A stretch of 64,000 nt of DNA. It comes from Tepidicella baoligensis. Its GTDB lineage: Bacteria; Pseudomonadota; Gammaproteobacteria; Burkholderiales; Burkholderiaceae_C. This document shows positions 34,349-42,712 of this stretch, one piece after another. Positions within the stretch are counted from its first letter, which is position 1; each line of letters opens with the position of its first letter. The stretch is from assembly GCF_013432195.1 (NCBI RefSeq), contig NZ_JACCDB010000003.1:1-64000 (forward strand), read 5' to 3'. The position numbers and the translations under genes are program-made. The notes below the pieces were generated by a model. The model searched no databases. It was given only the letters and a program-made list of their open reading frames with translations, and had not been told where the DNA came from.

Positions 34349-34954
34349 ATGTCTTCTCGTTTCAATTCATCGAGCACCTACGCCGAGGTTGCCCGGCAAT
34401 CGGTGCTGTTTCATGCTCAGGATAGCGGGCCCGTCTGGCGCTTGCTCAAAGGGTGCCTACGGCTGGACCGGGTCATGGGCTCGCAGAGGCAACTGGTTCA
34501 GCTGGCCTTGCCGGGTGACTGGCTGGGTCTCGAAATGCTCACGGCCGGCCGCTACCAGTTGCAAGCCCAGGCCTTGACAGACTGCGTGGTGGAGCAGACC
34601 ACTGTGGATGTTCATGACACGCACATCTGGGCGCGGGCATGGGCACAGCAACAGCAGCGTCATGTGCACATGACCCAGCTTCGCACCGGCAAGGTCGCCG
34701 GTCGGGTCGAGTACCTGCTTGAACTGCTGGACCTGTCAGACGCCCAGACGTGTTCAGCGGGCGGGCATCTTCCGCCGCTGCGCGAAATCGCCGAGGTGGT
34801 GGACGCCACCGTGGAAACCGTGTGCCGAACGCTGTCCAGACGGTCTGCTCGCTCATGCCCGGCGCCCTCACTGAAAAGCACGTTCTCGACCCCGCACCTG
34901 TCCAGGGTGTGGGCACAGGGCCACTGGGTCCAACCGGCGGCTGGCATGGCCTGA
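34349..34954 (+). CDS. Crp/Fnr-like transcriptional regulator, probably frameshifted at the C-terminus
   Basis: About 201 residues as read. A short beta-roll cNMP-binding-like domain (VWRLLKGCLRLDR, LALPGDWLGLEML) is followed by a helix-turn-helix, LREIAEVVDATVETVCRTLS. No FNR-type cysteine cluster is seen. After TLSR the frame gives an untypical tail, whereas the +1 frame from 34836 reads PDGLLAHARRPH and stops at 34872-34874, which looks like a normal Crp C-terminus. A small indel or sequencing error is likely. It may regulate the surrounding copper genes. Confidence 0.65.
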   Translation: MSSRFNSSSTYAEVARQSVLFHAQDSGPVWRLLKGCLRLDRVMGSQRQLVQLALPGDWLGLEMLTAGRYQLQAQALTDCVVEQTTVDVHDTHIWARAWAQQQQRHVHMTQLRTGKVAGRVEYLLELLDLSDAQTCSAGGHLPPLREIAEVVDATVETVCRTLSRRSARSCPAPSLKSTFSTPHLSRVWAQGHWVQPAAGMA

Positions 34955-34965
34955 GGGCAATGCAC

Positions 34966-35439
34966 ATGATCAGACTCATTCTGAGCATCTGCCTGTTGGC
35001 CGTCCATTTTGCTGGCCATGCGCATGGTTTTCGGGTCGGCGAGCTGCGTATCGACCACCCCTACGCCACGCCCTCGCGGCCAGGCGTGCAAACCGGCGCC
35101 GTGTACTTTCGCAGCCTGGACAACCGCGGGCGCACGGCCGACCGTTTGCTGTCGGCCAGCACGCCCGTGGCAGAACGCGTCGAAATCCACCAGATGCACA
35201 TGGATGGAGACATCATGCGCATGAGGGCCGTGCCCGACCTGGAGCTGCCCGCCAGAACCGCGGTGCAGATGCGCCACCACACGCCCAACGGCCACCACCT
35301 GATGCTGCTGAACCTCAAGGTCCCGTTGAACGATGGGGACCGTTTCCCCCTGACCCTGCACTTTGAAAAAGCCGGGTCGTACACGGTGCAGGTGTGGGTG
35401 CAAACACCGCGCGATGCCGATCACCAACACCAGCATTGA
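34966..35439 (+). CDS. PCu(A)C-type periplasmic copper chaperone, second copy
   Basis: 157 residues with a signal peptide (LILSICLLAVHFAGHAHG). Copper ligands are His75, Met86, and the HHLM group (His111, Met113); spacing in the second half is slightly longer than in the first copy. The C-terminus is DADHQHQH. ATG 34966 sits 8 nt after GAGGG; ATG 34960 is also possible. It is followed by MbnP, a common partner arrangement for copper uptake or storage. Confidence 0.85.
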   Translation: MIRLILSICLLAVHFAGHAHGFRVGELRIDHPYATPSRPGVQTGAVYFRSLDNRGRTADRLLSASTPVAERVEIHQMHMDGDIMRMRAVPDLELPARTAVQMRHHTPNGHHLMLLNLKVPLNDGDRFPLTLHFEKAGSYTVQVWVQTPRDADHQHQH

Positions 35440-35467
35440 CCTTCACCTCAACCCAAAAGGCTCCCCT

Positions 35468-36364
35468 ATGAAAACCCTCCTCACCCTCTCTGTGGCTGCT
35501 TGCGCCGTCTGCTTGGCCGCTTGTTCGTCGACGCCGCCCCAAGCCACCACGCTGTCCGTCGCCATCCCTTTCGCGGCCGAGATCAACGGCCAGCCTTTCG
35601 CCTGTGGTCAGCAGTATGGGCCCATCGGCACCACCGCATCCACCATCACCCCCATGGATTTCCGCTTCTATGTGAGCAACGTGAAGCTGATCGACGAGCA
35701 AGGCCGCGCGGTGCCCGTTCAACTGACACAGGATGGCATGTGGCAGTTGGGGGCACTGGCCCTGCTGGATTTCGAAAACGGCCAGGGCCCTTGCCGCAAT
35801 GGCACGCCCGCGGTGAACACCACCGTTCGTGGCACGGTGCCCGCCGGCAACTACCAGGGCATCGAATTCACGCTGGGCGTGCCCTTCGAGCAGAACCACG
35901 GAGACCCGACCACCGCTCCTGCACCGCTGAACAGCACGGCGATGTTCTGGAACTGGCAGGGCGGCTACAAGTTCCTCAAGTTCGACACCACCAGCGCCGG
36001 CCTGTCACCTGAGAAACCTGGCGCACCCAGCCCACAGGGGCCAGTCACTCGCTATGCGGTGCATCTGGGCAGCACGGGTTGCACCTCTGCAGGCAGAACC
36101 GTGGCGCCCGCAACGCCTTGCGCCAACCCCAACACCGTCACCGTGCGCTTTGACCGTTTCGATTTGAGCAAGCAAACCATCGTGGCCGATATGGGTCGCA
36201 TACTGGCGGGGGCCAATGTGGACGTGAACGCCCCACAGACCTCCCCCGGGTGCATGAGCTTCAGCAATGACGCCGATTGCCCGCCCGTCATGGCCGCCCT
36301 GGGCCTGGCCTACGACGGCACACCGGCGCCTGCCGCAGGCCAGCAACTGTTCTCGGTTCGCTGA
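35468..36364 (+). CDS. mbnP: MbnP-like copper-binding lipoprotein
   Basis: 298 residues. The lipobox LAAC|S puts the lipid-bearing Cys at residue 19, so it should be an outer- or inner-membrane lipoprotein. The MbnP core is visible: FAAEINGQPFACG, PMDFRFYVSNV, GTVPAGNYQGIEFTLGVP, TAMFWNWQGGYKFLKFD. In characterised MbnP, the partner MbnH converts a Trp to kynurenine to create a copper site; candidate Trp residues here are 92, 161 and 163. mbnH follows by 15 nt. Confidence 0.88.
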   Translation: MKTLLTLSVAACAVCLAACSSTPPQATTLSVAIPFAAEINGQPFACGQQYGPIGTTASTITPMDFRFYVSNVKLIDEQGRAVPVQLTQDGMWQLGALALLDFENGQGPCRNGTPAVNTTVRGTVPAGNYQGIEFTLGVPFEQNHGDPTTAPAPLNSTAMFWNWQGGYKFLKFDTTSAGLSPEKPGAPSPQGPVTRYAVHLGSTGCTSAGRTVAPATPCANPNTVTVRFDRFDLSKQTIVADMGRILAGANVDVNAPQTSPGCMSFSNDADCPPVMAALGLAYDGTPAPAAGQQLFSVR

Positions 36365-36379
36365 TGGGTGGAGGCCGAC

Positions 36380-37516
36380 ATGTGGATGTGGGGCAAACGG
36401 ATAACCGTCGCTTGGCTGATGGGCGTGACCAGCACACTGGCCGCCAGCACCTTCGACTGGGGCCTGCCCGCCTGGGTACCCGAACCGGTGGTGCCAGCCG
36501 ACAACCCCATGTCTGCGGCCAAAGTGGAACTGGGGCGCCACCTGTTCTACGATCCGCGCCTGTCGGCCAACCAGCAGATGGCCTGCGCCACCTGCCACCA
36601 CCAGGACAAAGCGTTCACCGATGGGCTGGCCCGCTCGCCCGGCATCACCGGCGAGTCTGCCCCCAGAAATGCCCAAAGTCTGGCCAATGTGGCGTACATG
36701 CCGGTGCTGACGTGGGCCAACCCATTGCTGACGGAACTGGAGGTGCAGGCACTCATACCCCTGTTTGGCGAGCATCCCGTGGAGATGGGGATGGCCGGCC
36801 GCGAACAGGAGCTGTTCGAGCGGCTGGGTGCAGACCCCCAGTACCAGAGGCTTTTCCGGGCGGCTTTTCCTGCAGAGGCCCAACAGGGTGCCCAGGCGCT
36901 GTTCTCACTGTCGACGTTGACCAAGGCACTGGCCGCCTTTCAGCGCACGATGCTGTCTTTCGACAGCCCGTACGATCGCTACCGCTACGGGGGGCAGCCC
37001 GACGCGATCAGCCCCGCCGCCAAGCGGGGTGAGGAGTTGTTTTTCAGCGAACGCATGGAGTGCTACCACTGCCACGGCGGATTTCTGTTCAACGACAACA
37101 TCCGGCACAGCCGCCTGCCGTTTCCGGAACTGGGCTTTCACAACACGGGCCTCTACAACACCGACGGCCGGGGCAGCTACCCCAAGGGGCACGAGGGGCT
37201 GCAGGAGATCACCGGTCGGTCCGACGATCATGGCCTGTTTCGCACCCCCAGCCTGCGCAACGTGGCGGTGACGGCGCCCTACATGCACGACGGCTCCATT
37301 CCCACGCTGGTGGATGTGATACGCCAGCACTATTCGGTGGCAGGGCGAGCCACGGTGGAGGGGAAGGGCACCAATCCGCTGCGCAGCGCCCTCATTGAAG
37401 GGTTCGATGTCACCGATGATGAAATCAACGATCTGGTGGCGTTTCTGGAGTCATTGACCGATGCCGATTTCTTGACCCGGAAAAGCTTGGCCAACCCGTT
37501 TCAGCAACAACCCTGA
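36380..37516 (+). CDS. mbnH: MbnH-like di-haem enzyme (MauG/cytochrome c peroxidase family)
   Basis: 378 residues, exported (LMGVTSTLAAS signal). Two c-type haem motifs: CATCH at 69-73 and CYHCH at 228-232. Family blocks include LGRHLFYDPRLS, PRNAQSLANVAY, FGEHPVEMG, GLFRTPSLRNVAVTAPYMHDG and LVAFLESLTD. MbnH forms a bis-Fe(IV) state and oxidises Trp in MbnP. ATG 36380 was chosen because GGAGG lies 5 nt upstream; a GTG 12 nt earlier lacks this. The gene converges on cydB with a 10-bp gap. Confidence 0.9.
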   Translation: MWMWGKRITVAWLMGVTSTLAASTFDWGLPAWVPEPVVPADNPMSAAKVELGRHLFYDPRLSANQQMACATCHHQDKAFTDGLARSPGITGESAPRNAQSLANVAYMPVLTWANPLLTELEVQALIPLFGEHPVEMGMAGREQELFERLGADPQYQRLFRAAFPAEAQQGAQALFSLSTLTKALAAFQRTMLSFDSPYDRYRYGGQPDAISPAAKRGEELFFSERMECYHCHGGFLFNDNIRHSRLPFPELGFHNTGLYNTDGRGSYPKGHEGLQEITGRSDDHGLFRTPSLRNVAVTAPYMHDGSIPTLVDVIRQHYSVAGRATVEGKGTNPLRSALIEGFDVTDDEINDLVAFLESLTDADFLTRKSLANPFQQQP

Positions 37517-37526
37517 GATTGCCTGC

Positions 37527-38522
37527 TCAATAGCTCAACGTTCGTGCCTTGCCCCAGAACACCCGATACATGAAGACCGTGTAAGCGACGATGACCGGCA
37601 CCGTAAGCGCCACCCCCGCGAAGATCACCACGAGCGAGGGGGTGGCCGCGGCGGCTTCGTACACCGTCATCTGCCCGATCACCACATAGGGGTAGAGGCT
37701 GTACGCCAGGCCGAAAAAGGCCAGCACGAAGATCAGCACCGTGTTGGCGAACACCAGCCAGCCGTAGCCGGCCTGGACCACGGAAGCGCGGCCAGTGACC
37801 CAGTGGATGGCCACCAGGGCCAGCACGCTCATCAGCGGCACGGGCAGCAGCATGAACAGCTCGGGCACGGAGAACCATTTGTCCCATACCTGATCGCTGA
37901 TCAGCGGCGTGGCCAGCGAAATGGCGAACAGCGTACCGGCCATGGGCCACAAGGCACGCCGCGCCCAGGTGACGGCGTGGTCGCGCAAGGCACCGTCGGT
38001 TTTCATGATCAGCCAGCCAGCACCCAGCATCACGTACGCGGCGGGCAGGGTCAGGGCAATGCATAGGCTGAATGCCCAGCCCAATGCACTCTGGTCGAAG
38101 CCGGTGATGTAGCTGCCCAGCATCCAGCCCTGAGCCGCGCTGGCCAACAGCGAGCCGCCGAAAAAGGCGCGGTTCCAAAAAGGCTTGTAGCGCAGTGGGG
38201 CCTTGACGCGGAAATCGAAGGCCACGCCGCGCAGGATGAGGCCGATCAGCATCACGGCCACGGGCAGATACAGCGCTTGCAGCACCACCCCGTGCGCTTT
38301 GGGGAATGCCACCAGCAACACGCCTATGCCCAGGACCAGCCAGGTTTCGTTGGCGTCCCAGAACGGGCCGATGCTGGCGATCATGGTGTCTTTTTGCGCG
38401 TCATTGCCCAGAGGCAGCAGCAGACCTACACCCAGGTCGTAGCCATCGAGCACCACGTAGGCGAGCAGCGCCAGCCCCATGATGGCCATGAAGAACAGCG
38501 GGAGGAATTCGGCAAATGTCAT
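37527..38522 (-). CDS. cydB: Cytochrome bd-type quinol oxidase subunit II (CioB/CydB)
   Basis: A 331-residue membrane protein with about eight to nine helices. The family start LPLFFMAIMGLALLAYVVLDGYDLGVG and the GPFWDANETWLV signature are present. It partners CydA in quinol-dependent oxygen reduction. The pair resembles the cyanide-insensitive CIO group. cydA ends 2 bp upstream. Confidence 0.92.
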   Translation of the reverse strand: MTFAEFLPLFFMAIMGLALLAYVVLDGYDLGVGLLLPLGNDAQKDTMIASIGPFWDANETWLVLGIGVLLVAFPKAHGVVLQALYLPVAVMLIGLILRGVAFDFRVKAPLRYKPFWNRAFFGGSLLASAAQGWMLGSYITGFDQSALGWAFSLCIALTLPAAYVMLGAGWLIMKTDGALRDHAVTWARRALWPMAGTLFAISLATPLISDQVWDKWFSVPELFMLLPVPLMSVLALVAIHWVTGRASVVQAGYGWLVFANTVLIFVLAFFGLAYSLYPYVVIGQMTVYEAAAATPSLVVIFAGVALTVPVIVAYTVFMYRVFWGKARTLSY

Positions 38523-38523
38523 G

Positions 38524-39888
38524 TCAGGCTCCGGCTTTGCCCAAGCTGGCGTCGGCGGGTGGGGTGATGCCCGCTGGATTGGGGTGTTCGGCCATGTGCT
38601 TCAGCACGCCAATGTAGGTCACCAGCAGCAGGCCATAGACGATCACATAAGCGGCGAGTGTGGTGCCCACATGCGCTGGCGCAATCTGTGTGACCACGTC
38701 GGCGGTGCGCAGCAGCCCATACACGATATACGGTTGGCGGCCGATCTCGGTGACGTACCAGCCAGCCAGGGTTGCCACCCAGCCGGAAAACGTCATGCCC
38801 GCGAGCACCCAGAGCAGGGGTGGCGACAGCCTGGTGCTGGGCTCGCGGCGCTGTGGCCACAACTTCCAGGCAGCCCAAGCAGCGACCAGCAGCATGAGCG
38901 TGCCCACGCCCACCATCACGCGGAAGGCATAGAACACCGGCGCCACGGGGGGGTGTTCGCCCATGAAGTCGTTTAGACCTTTGAGCTCGCCCTCCCATTC
39001 GTGGGTGAGGATGAGGCTGGCAAGCTGGGGCACCTTGACGGCGTAGTGGGTGGTGCGGGCTTCCTCATCGGGGATGCCAAACAGCGTCAGGGGGGCGCCG
39101 CGCTGGGTTTCCCAGATGCCCTCCATGGCCGCCACCTTGGCCGGTTGGTGCTCCAGGGTGTTGAGGCCGTGCAGGTCGCCGGCCAAAAACTGCACAGGCA
39201 TGGCCACCACCGCCACGGCTACCGCCGCCCGCAGGGCCTTGTGCGTGCCGCGGGTGGCGGTTCCCTTGAGCAGTTGCCAGGCACACAGCCCCGCGATCAG
39301 GAACGACGCCGTCAGCGCCGACGCCAGCAGCTTGTGCGCCAGCCGGTAAGGGAAAGACGGGTTGAAGACGATGGCCAGCCAGTCCACCGGGACGAACTCG
39401 CCGTTGACGATCTCGTAACCGACCGGCGTCTGCATCCAAGAGTTCAGACTCAGGATCCAGAACGCCGACAGTGTGGTGCCGATGGCCACGAACAGCGTGG
39501 CTGCGAGGTGCACCCGTTCGCTCACACGCCCCCGACCGAACAGCATGATGCCCAGGAAGCTGGCTTCCAGGAAGAAGGCGGTCAGCACTTCATAGCCCAG
39601 CAATGGGCCGGCAATGTTGCCGGTGCGCTCCATGAAGCCGGGCCAGTTGGTGCCAAACTGGAAACTCATCACGATGCCCGAGACCACGCCCAGCGCGAAG
39701 GTGAGCGCGAACACCTTGGTCCAGAAGTAGTAGGCCTCTTCCCATGCGGGATCGCGCGTCTGCACGAAGCGGATGCGGAAAAACAGCAGGAACCAACACA
39801 GCGCGATCGTGATGGTGGGAAACAGGATGTGAAAGCTCACGTTGAGCGCGAACTGAATGCGCGACAACAGCAGGGTGTCGAATTCCAT
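38524..39888 (-). CDS. cydA: Cytochrome bd-type quinol oxidase subunit I (CioA/CydA, short Q-loop)
   Basis: 454 residues; the haem b558/b595/d subunit. It begins LLSRIQFALNVSFHILFPTITIALCW, with the haem b595 His, and has GVVSGIVMSFQFGTNWPGF and GWYVTEIGRQPYIVYGLLRTADVVT. It is shorter than the E. coli protein in the Q loop, as in cyanide-insensitive CIO oxidases. It does not need copper, which fits its position beside copper genes. Likely controlled by the GbsR/MarR gene 16 bp upstream. Confidence 0.92.
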   Translation of the reverse strand: MEFDTLLLSRIQFALNVSFHILFPTITIALCWFLLFFRIRFVQTRDPAWEEAYYFWTKVFALTFALGVVSGIVMSFQFGTNWPGFMERTGNIAGPLLGYEVLTAFFLEASFLGIMLFGRGRVSERVHLAATLFVAIGTTLSAFWILSLNSWMQTPVGYEIVNGEFVPVDWLAIVFNPSFPYRLAHKLLASALTASFLIAGLCAWQLLKGTATRGTHKALRAAVAVAVVAMPVQFLAGDLHGLNTLEHQPAKVAAMEGIWETQRGAPLTLFGIPDEEARTTHYAVKVPQLASLILTHEWEGELKGLNDFMGEHPPVAPVFYAFRVMVGVGTLMLLVAAWAAWKLWPQRREPSTRLSPPLLWVLAGMTFSGWVATLAGWYVTEIGRQPYIVYGLLRTADVVTQIAPAHVGTTLAAYVIVYGLLLVTYIGVLKHMAEHPNPAGITPPADASLGKAGA

Positions 39889-39904
39889 GCAGAGTCTCCG
39901 GAGG

Positions 39905-40495
39905 TCAATGTGCCGACGCGCTGGCCGCCGACCGGGAGGTCGGCGGACGTGTGCCCTTGCCGGTGAGCCGGTCCTTGAATTCCAGCACCTTCGAGACCTT
40001 GGCGCCCATGTCGAGCAGCTGGCGGGCGGTGTCGGGTGAGAGCTTCTGCACCTCGTCGAACCAGTTCATGAGCTGCTCGATGAGCTCATGCATTTCCTTC
40101 ATGCGCCGCTGCGCGTAGGCTTCGTCCTCGCTCGCGGGGGTCTGCATCAGTGCCGCGCGCAGCATGCTCTGGGTGGGTTCCACCTCGCGCCGGCGGCGTT
40201 GCTCGGCCAAGGTGTGGAAGATTTCCCAGACGTCCTGCGGCGCTTCGAAGAACTCGCGCCGGTCCCCCGGGAAGTGGCGAAGTTTCACCAGCTGCCAGGA
40301 CTGCAGCTCCTTGAGCCCCATGCTCACGTTGGAGCGGGAAAACGCCAGCGCTTCGGCGATCTCGTCGGCGCACAAGGGCCGGCGCGACACGAACAGCAGC
40401 GCATAGATCTGACCCACCGTGCGGTTGATGCCCCAGCGGCTGCCCATTTCGCCGAAATGGTGGATGAAGGACTGGGTGAGTGGGGTGATGTCCAT
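39905..40495 (-). CDS. GbsR/MarR-family transcriptional regulator
   Basis: 196 residues. Winged-helix region: NRTVGQIYALLFVSRRPLCADEIAEALAFSRSNVSMGLKELQSW, then a wing (FPGDRREFF) and a long helical C-terminal part ending KVLEFKDRLTGKG. GbsR-type proteins are repressors. It is first in the operon with cydAB; a palindrome directly upstream is the likely operator. Confidence 0.85.
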   Translation of the reverse strand: MDITPLTQSFIHHFGEMGSRWGINRTVGQIYALLFVSRRPLCADEIAEALAFSRSNVSMGLKELQSWQLVKLRHFPGDRREFFEAPQDVWEIFHTLAEQRRRREVEPTQSMLRAALMQTPASEDEAYAQRRMKEMHELIEQLMNWFDEVQKLSPDTARQLLDMGAKVSKVLEFKDRLTGKGTRPPTSRSAASASAH

Positions 40496-40507
40496 GGAGT
40501 TCCGAAT

Positions 40508-40525
40508 TTTCAGAAATTTCTGAAA
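40508..40525. promoter_or_regulatory. 18-bp perfect palindrome upstream of the cyd regulator
   Basis: TTTCAGAAATTTCTGAAA is fully symmetric; the flanks GAATT/AATTC almost extend it. It lies 13 bp upstream of the GbsR-type gene start, so an autorepressor binding here would block cydAB as well. Confidence 0.65.
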
Positions 40526-40594
40526 TTCTAGGAATTATGGAAATCCCATTCCATCCTCAGGGGCTTTGCCCTTGGCGACGGGGCTCAGAGTCGC

Positions 40595-41308
40595 TCACCC
40601 CAGCGGCTGACCTGAAAACAACTGCCAGCCCCAGAAGGCGCACACGCCAAGCACAACCAGAATGGCCAGCCAGAGATGGTTGTGTTTGACCGGGCTGGGG
40701 CCGTTGCCTGGCAGACGGCCTGTGATCATGGGCATCGCCTGATTCTGGCGGCGGATCAGGCTGAGCAGGGCGATCAACCCCATGTGAGCCAGCACCAGGG
40801 CCAAAGTGGTATTGGCTGCCAGTTCGTGCAGCTCTTCCAGCCATTCGCCTCCGATCCAGTCGCCCCAGTCGTTGTAGGTGGCATGGCCGGTGAGCGCCAG
40901 TGGGCACACGAGCAGGAGGATGAGGCCGATGGTCAGCGCCATGCCGGCCTGGGGCGCCTGTTTCCAGACCGATGCCTGCAGACCTCGGGTGGTCCACAGG
41001 GTGCGCGGCCATTGCAGCGCGCCCGTGACTTTGCGCCAAAGGACCGACAGCCGGACCTGGCGCGGGCCGACCAGACCGTACAGCAGCCGGAACAGCAGCA
41101 GGCCAGCGAAGGTGTACCCCAATGTGACGTGCAGCAGGCGCCAGTACTCGCTTTCTGCCGTCAGATAGGCACCCACGAAACTGAGCGCGAACAAGGCGTG
41201 AAAGGCGCGGGTGGGCGCATCGGTGACGAGCCGCCCGCGGGAACCCGGGGGCACTTGGGAACGGCTGGGGGCAGTGGCATGCACAGGGGTGGAGGGGGTG
41301 ATCATCAT
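40595..41308 (-). CDS. Membrane cytochrome b (b561-type)
   Basis: 237 residues. At least four helices: AFHALFALSFVGAYL, LLHVTLGYTFAGLLLFRLLYGLV, GMALTIGLILLLVCPLALTGHATY, and AANTTLALVLAHMGLIALLSL; haem-binding His residues are in the first, second and fourth. The C-terminus adds one more helix. In SHP clusters this protein likely passes electrons from the quinol pool to the dihaem cytochrome. Last gene of the shp-dhc-cytb operon. Confidence 0.85.
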   Translation of the reverse strand: MMITPSTPVHATAPSRSQVPPGSRGRLVTDAPTRAFHALFALSFVGAYLTAESEYWRLLHVTLGYTFAGLLLFRLLYGLVGPRQVRLSVLWRKVTGALQWPRTLWTTRGLQASVWKQAPQAGMALTIGLILLLVCPLALTGHATYNDWGDWIGGEWLEELHELAANTTLALVLAHMGLIALLSLIRRQNQAMPMITGRLPGNGPSPVKHNHLWLAILVVLGVCAFWGWQLFSGQPLG

Positions 41309-41322
41309 GAGCTCCTGTGGGT

Positions 41323-41847
41323 TCAGTGTTTCCAGGCCCGTTGCTGCCGGGCCGTCAGCCCGGCGGGCATGCGCAGGCTGTCGTCATCGAAGCGTCCCTG
41401 GTCGGCACCGATGTGACAGGCGGCACAGTTCGCCGCGCTTTTCACGCTGGGCAAGGTCATGACCTGGGGGTCGATCTCGCGGTGCTTGCGTATGAACCAG
41501 GCCGATCGGGTGATGCGGTCTTCGGGCGGCTGTTCGGCCACGCGCTTGTAGGTGCCCGCGTGGGCCTGCAACCAGCCGGAGAGCTGCTCAACGGTGGCCA
41601 TGTCGAGCGATGCATCGGTGCCGTAGTGCTTGTCCAGGTTCGACATCAGCCGTTTCCAGGACGCCGCTGGCAACATGCCCGGGGGGTAAGCCGTGTGGCA
41701 AGCGGCGCATTCCTGGGTATAGGCTTGGGGTACGACGCGTGGCATGAGCGGGCCGCTGTCGGCCAGAGCGTTCAGCGCTGGCAGCAGCCAGAGGGCACCA
41801 GCCATGAGGATGCGGGTGCAAGTCGGTGTGAGGGCAGGGATGGTCAT
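41323..41847 (-). CDS. Dihaem cytochrome c (DHC)
   Basis: 174 residues with a signal peptide (LLPALNALA). The two haem motifs are CAACH at residues 47-51 and 141-145. This size and arrangement match DHC from SHP gene clusters, where DHC reduces SHP. It lies between the SHP-like gene and the membrane cytochrome b, 14 bp before the latter. Confidence 0.88.
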   Translation of the reverse strand: MTIPALTPTCTRILMAGALWLLPALNALADSGPLMPRVVPQAYTQECAACHTAYPPGMLPAASWKRLMSNLDKHYGTDASLDMATVEQLSGWLQAHAGTYKRVAEQPPEDRITRSAWFIRKHREIDPQVMTLPSVKSAANCAACHIGADQGRFDDDSLRMPAGLTARQQRAWKH

Positions 41848-41874
41848 GGGTGGGCTCCAGAAACGGGCGTTGCA

Positions 41875-42279
41875 TCAGCGAACCTGAAGCAGGTAAGCGA
41901 GCACATCGGCTTTTTCCGCCGCGGTGCATTCGCGCGACAGCACATCCGAGCAGTTGCGCTTGAACCACTTGTTGACCTTGGCGGTGTCGGTGAAGGCCTG
42001 GGGATTGAACGCCGGGGCGAGGGGCGCGAGGGTCTTGCCCGTGCTGGCGTGCTTGCCGTTGGCACGCGGGGGGGAACCATGGCAGCTGGCACAAGACCAC
42101 TCTGCGCCATGGCGCGACTCGAAAAAGCGCTGCCCTCTGGCGGGATCACCGGGTTGGCCTGCGGCTGCGCTCCAATGGGAGAGTTGCTGGGCGGGGGTCG
42201 TGTCGGCGGCGTATGTTCCCGGGGCAGCACACAGCAGGGTCAGCATCAGGCTGGCGGATAGGTGGGCACGTGGGCGCAT
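41875..42279 (-). CDS. SHP-like monohaem cytochrome c (DUF1924)
   Basis: 134 residues with a signal peptide (LTLLCAAPGTYAA). One haem motif, CASCH at 63-67. The C-terminal RNCSDVLSREC gives the cysteine pair seen in SHP-type proteins. Characterised SHP binds oxygen or NO on a haem with an Asn sixth ligand; Asn92 in AFNPQAF is a candidate. The start MRPRAHLS was chosen for a normal signal peptide. First gene of the operon, divergent from the PepSY/two-component operon. Confidence 0.82.
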   Translation of the reverse strand: MRPRAHLSASLMLTLLCAAPGTYAADTTPAQQLSHWSAAAGQPGDPARGQRFFESRHGAEWSCASCHGSPPRANGKHASTGKTLAPLAPAFNPQAFTDTAKVNKWFKRNCSDVLSRECTAAEKADVLAYLLQVR

Positions 42280-42348
42280 GTTCGGACTCCGGTGTGTGGA
42301 CATGGCTTCAGTGTGCGCCGCTCCACCTGAACCGGTTCTGAAGGCGCT

Positions 42349-42364
42349 GTTCATCCGGCGTTCA
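42349..42364 (+). promoter_or_regulatory. 11-bp direct repeat, candidate response regulator site
   Basis: GTTCA occurs at 42349-42353 and 42360-42364, an 11-bp (one helical turn) spacing as used by OmpR/PhoB-type regulators. The CATCAT sequence about 10 nt further could be a -10 for the PepSY gene. It lies in the region shared with the divergent shp operon. Confidence 0.4.
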
Positions 42365-42388
42365 GCTTGGCCGGTGCATCATGTCGGC

Positions 42389-42700
42389 ATGAAAAGGTGG
42401 CTGCTGATGGCATTCTTGGCCGGCGTTGGCATGGCCCCGCCGAGCCACGCCGATGACGACCACAACCGGGCGCGCTCGGCCGTGGTGGCGGGCGACATCC
42501 TGCCCTTGAAGAAGATCCTGGAACAGCTGGACAGCCAGCGGAGCGGACAGGTGATGGAGGTGAAGCTGGAAAACGAACGCGGGGCATGGGTGTACGAGAT
42601 CCGGCTGCTGCAACCCGATGGCCGCCTGGTCAAGCTCGAGGTCGATGCCCGAAACGGCCAAATCCTGCGGGAACGGGTGCGTGACCGCGACCGCCGCTGA
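42389..42700 (+). CDS. PepSY domain-containing periplasmic protein
   Basis: 103 residues: signal peptide MAFLAGVGMAPPSHA, then one PepSY domain (LPLKKILEQLDSQRSGQVMEVKLE, VYEIRLLQPDGRLVKLEVDARNGQIL). Such small proteins often precede QseBC-type systems and may modulate the sensor. It starts 12 nt before the response regulator gene. Confidence 0.8.
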   Translation: MKRWLLMAFLAGVGMAPPSHADDDHNRARSAVVAGDILPLKKILEQLDSQRSGQVMEVKLENERGAWVYEIRLLQPDGRLVKLEVDARNGQILRERVRDRDRR

Positions 42701-42712
42701 TAACCTACGGCC

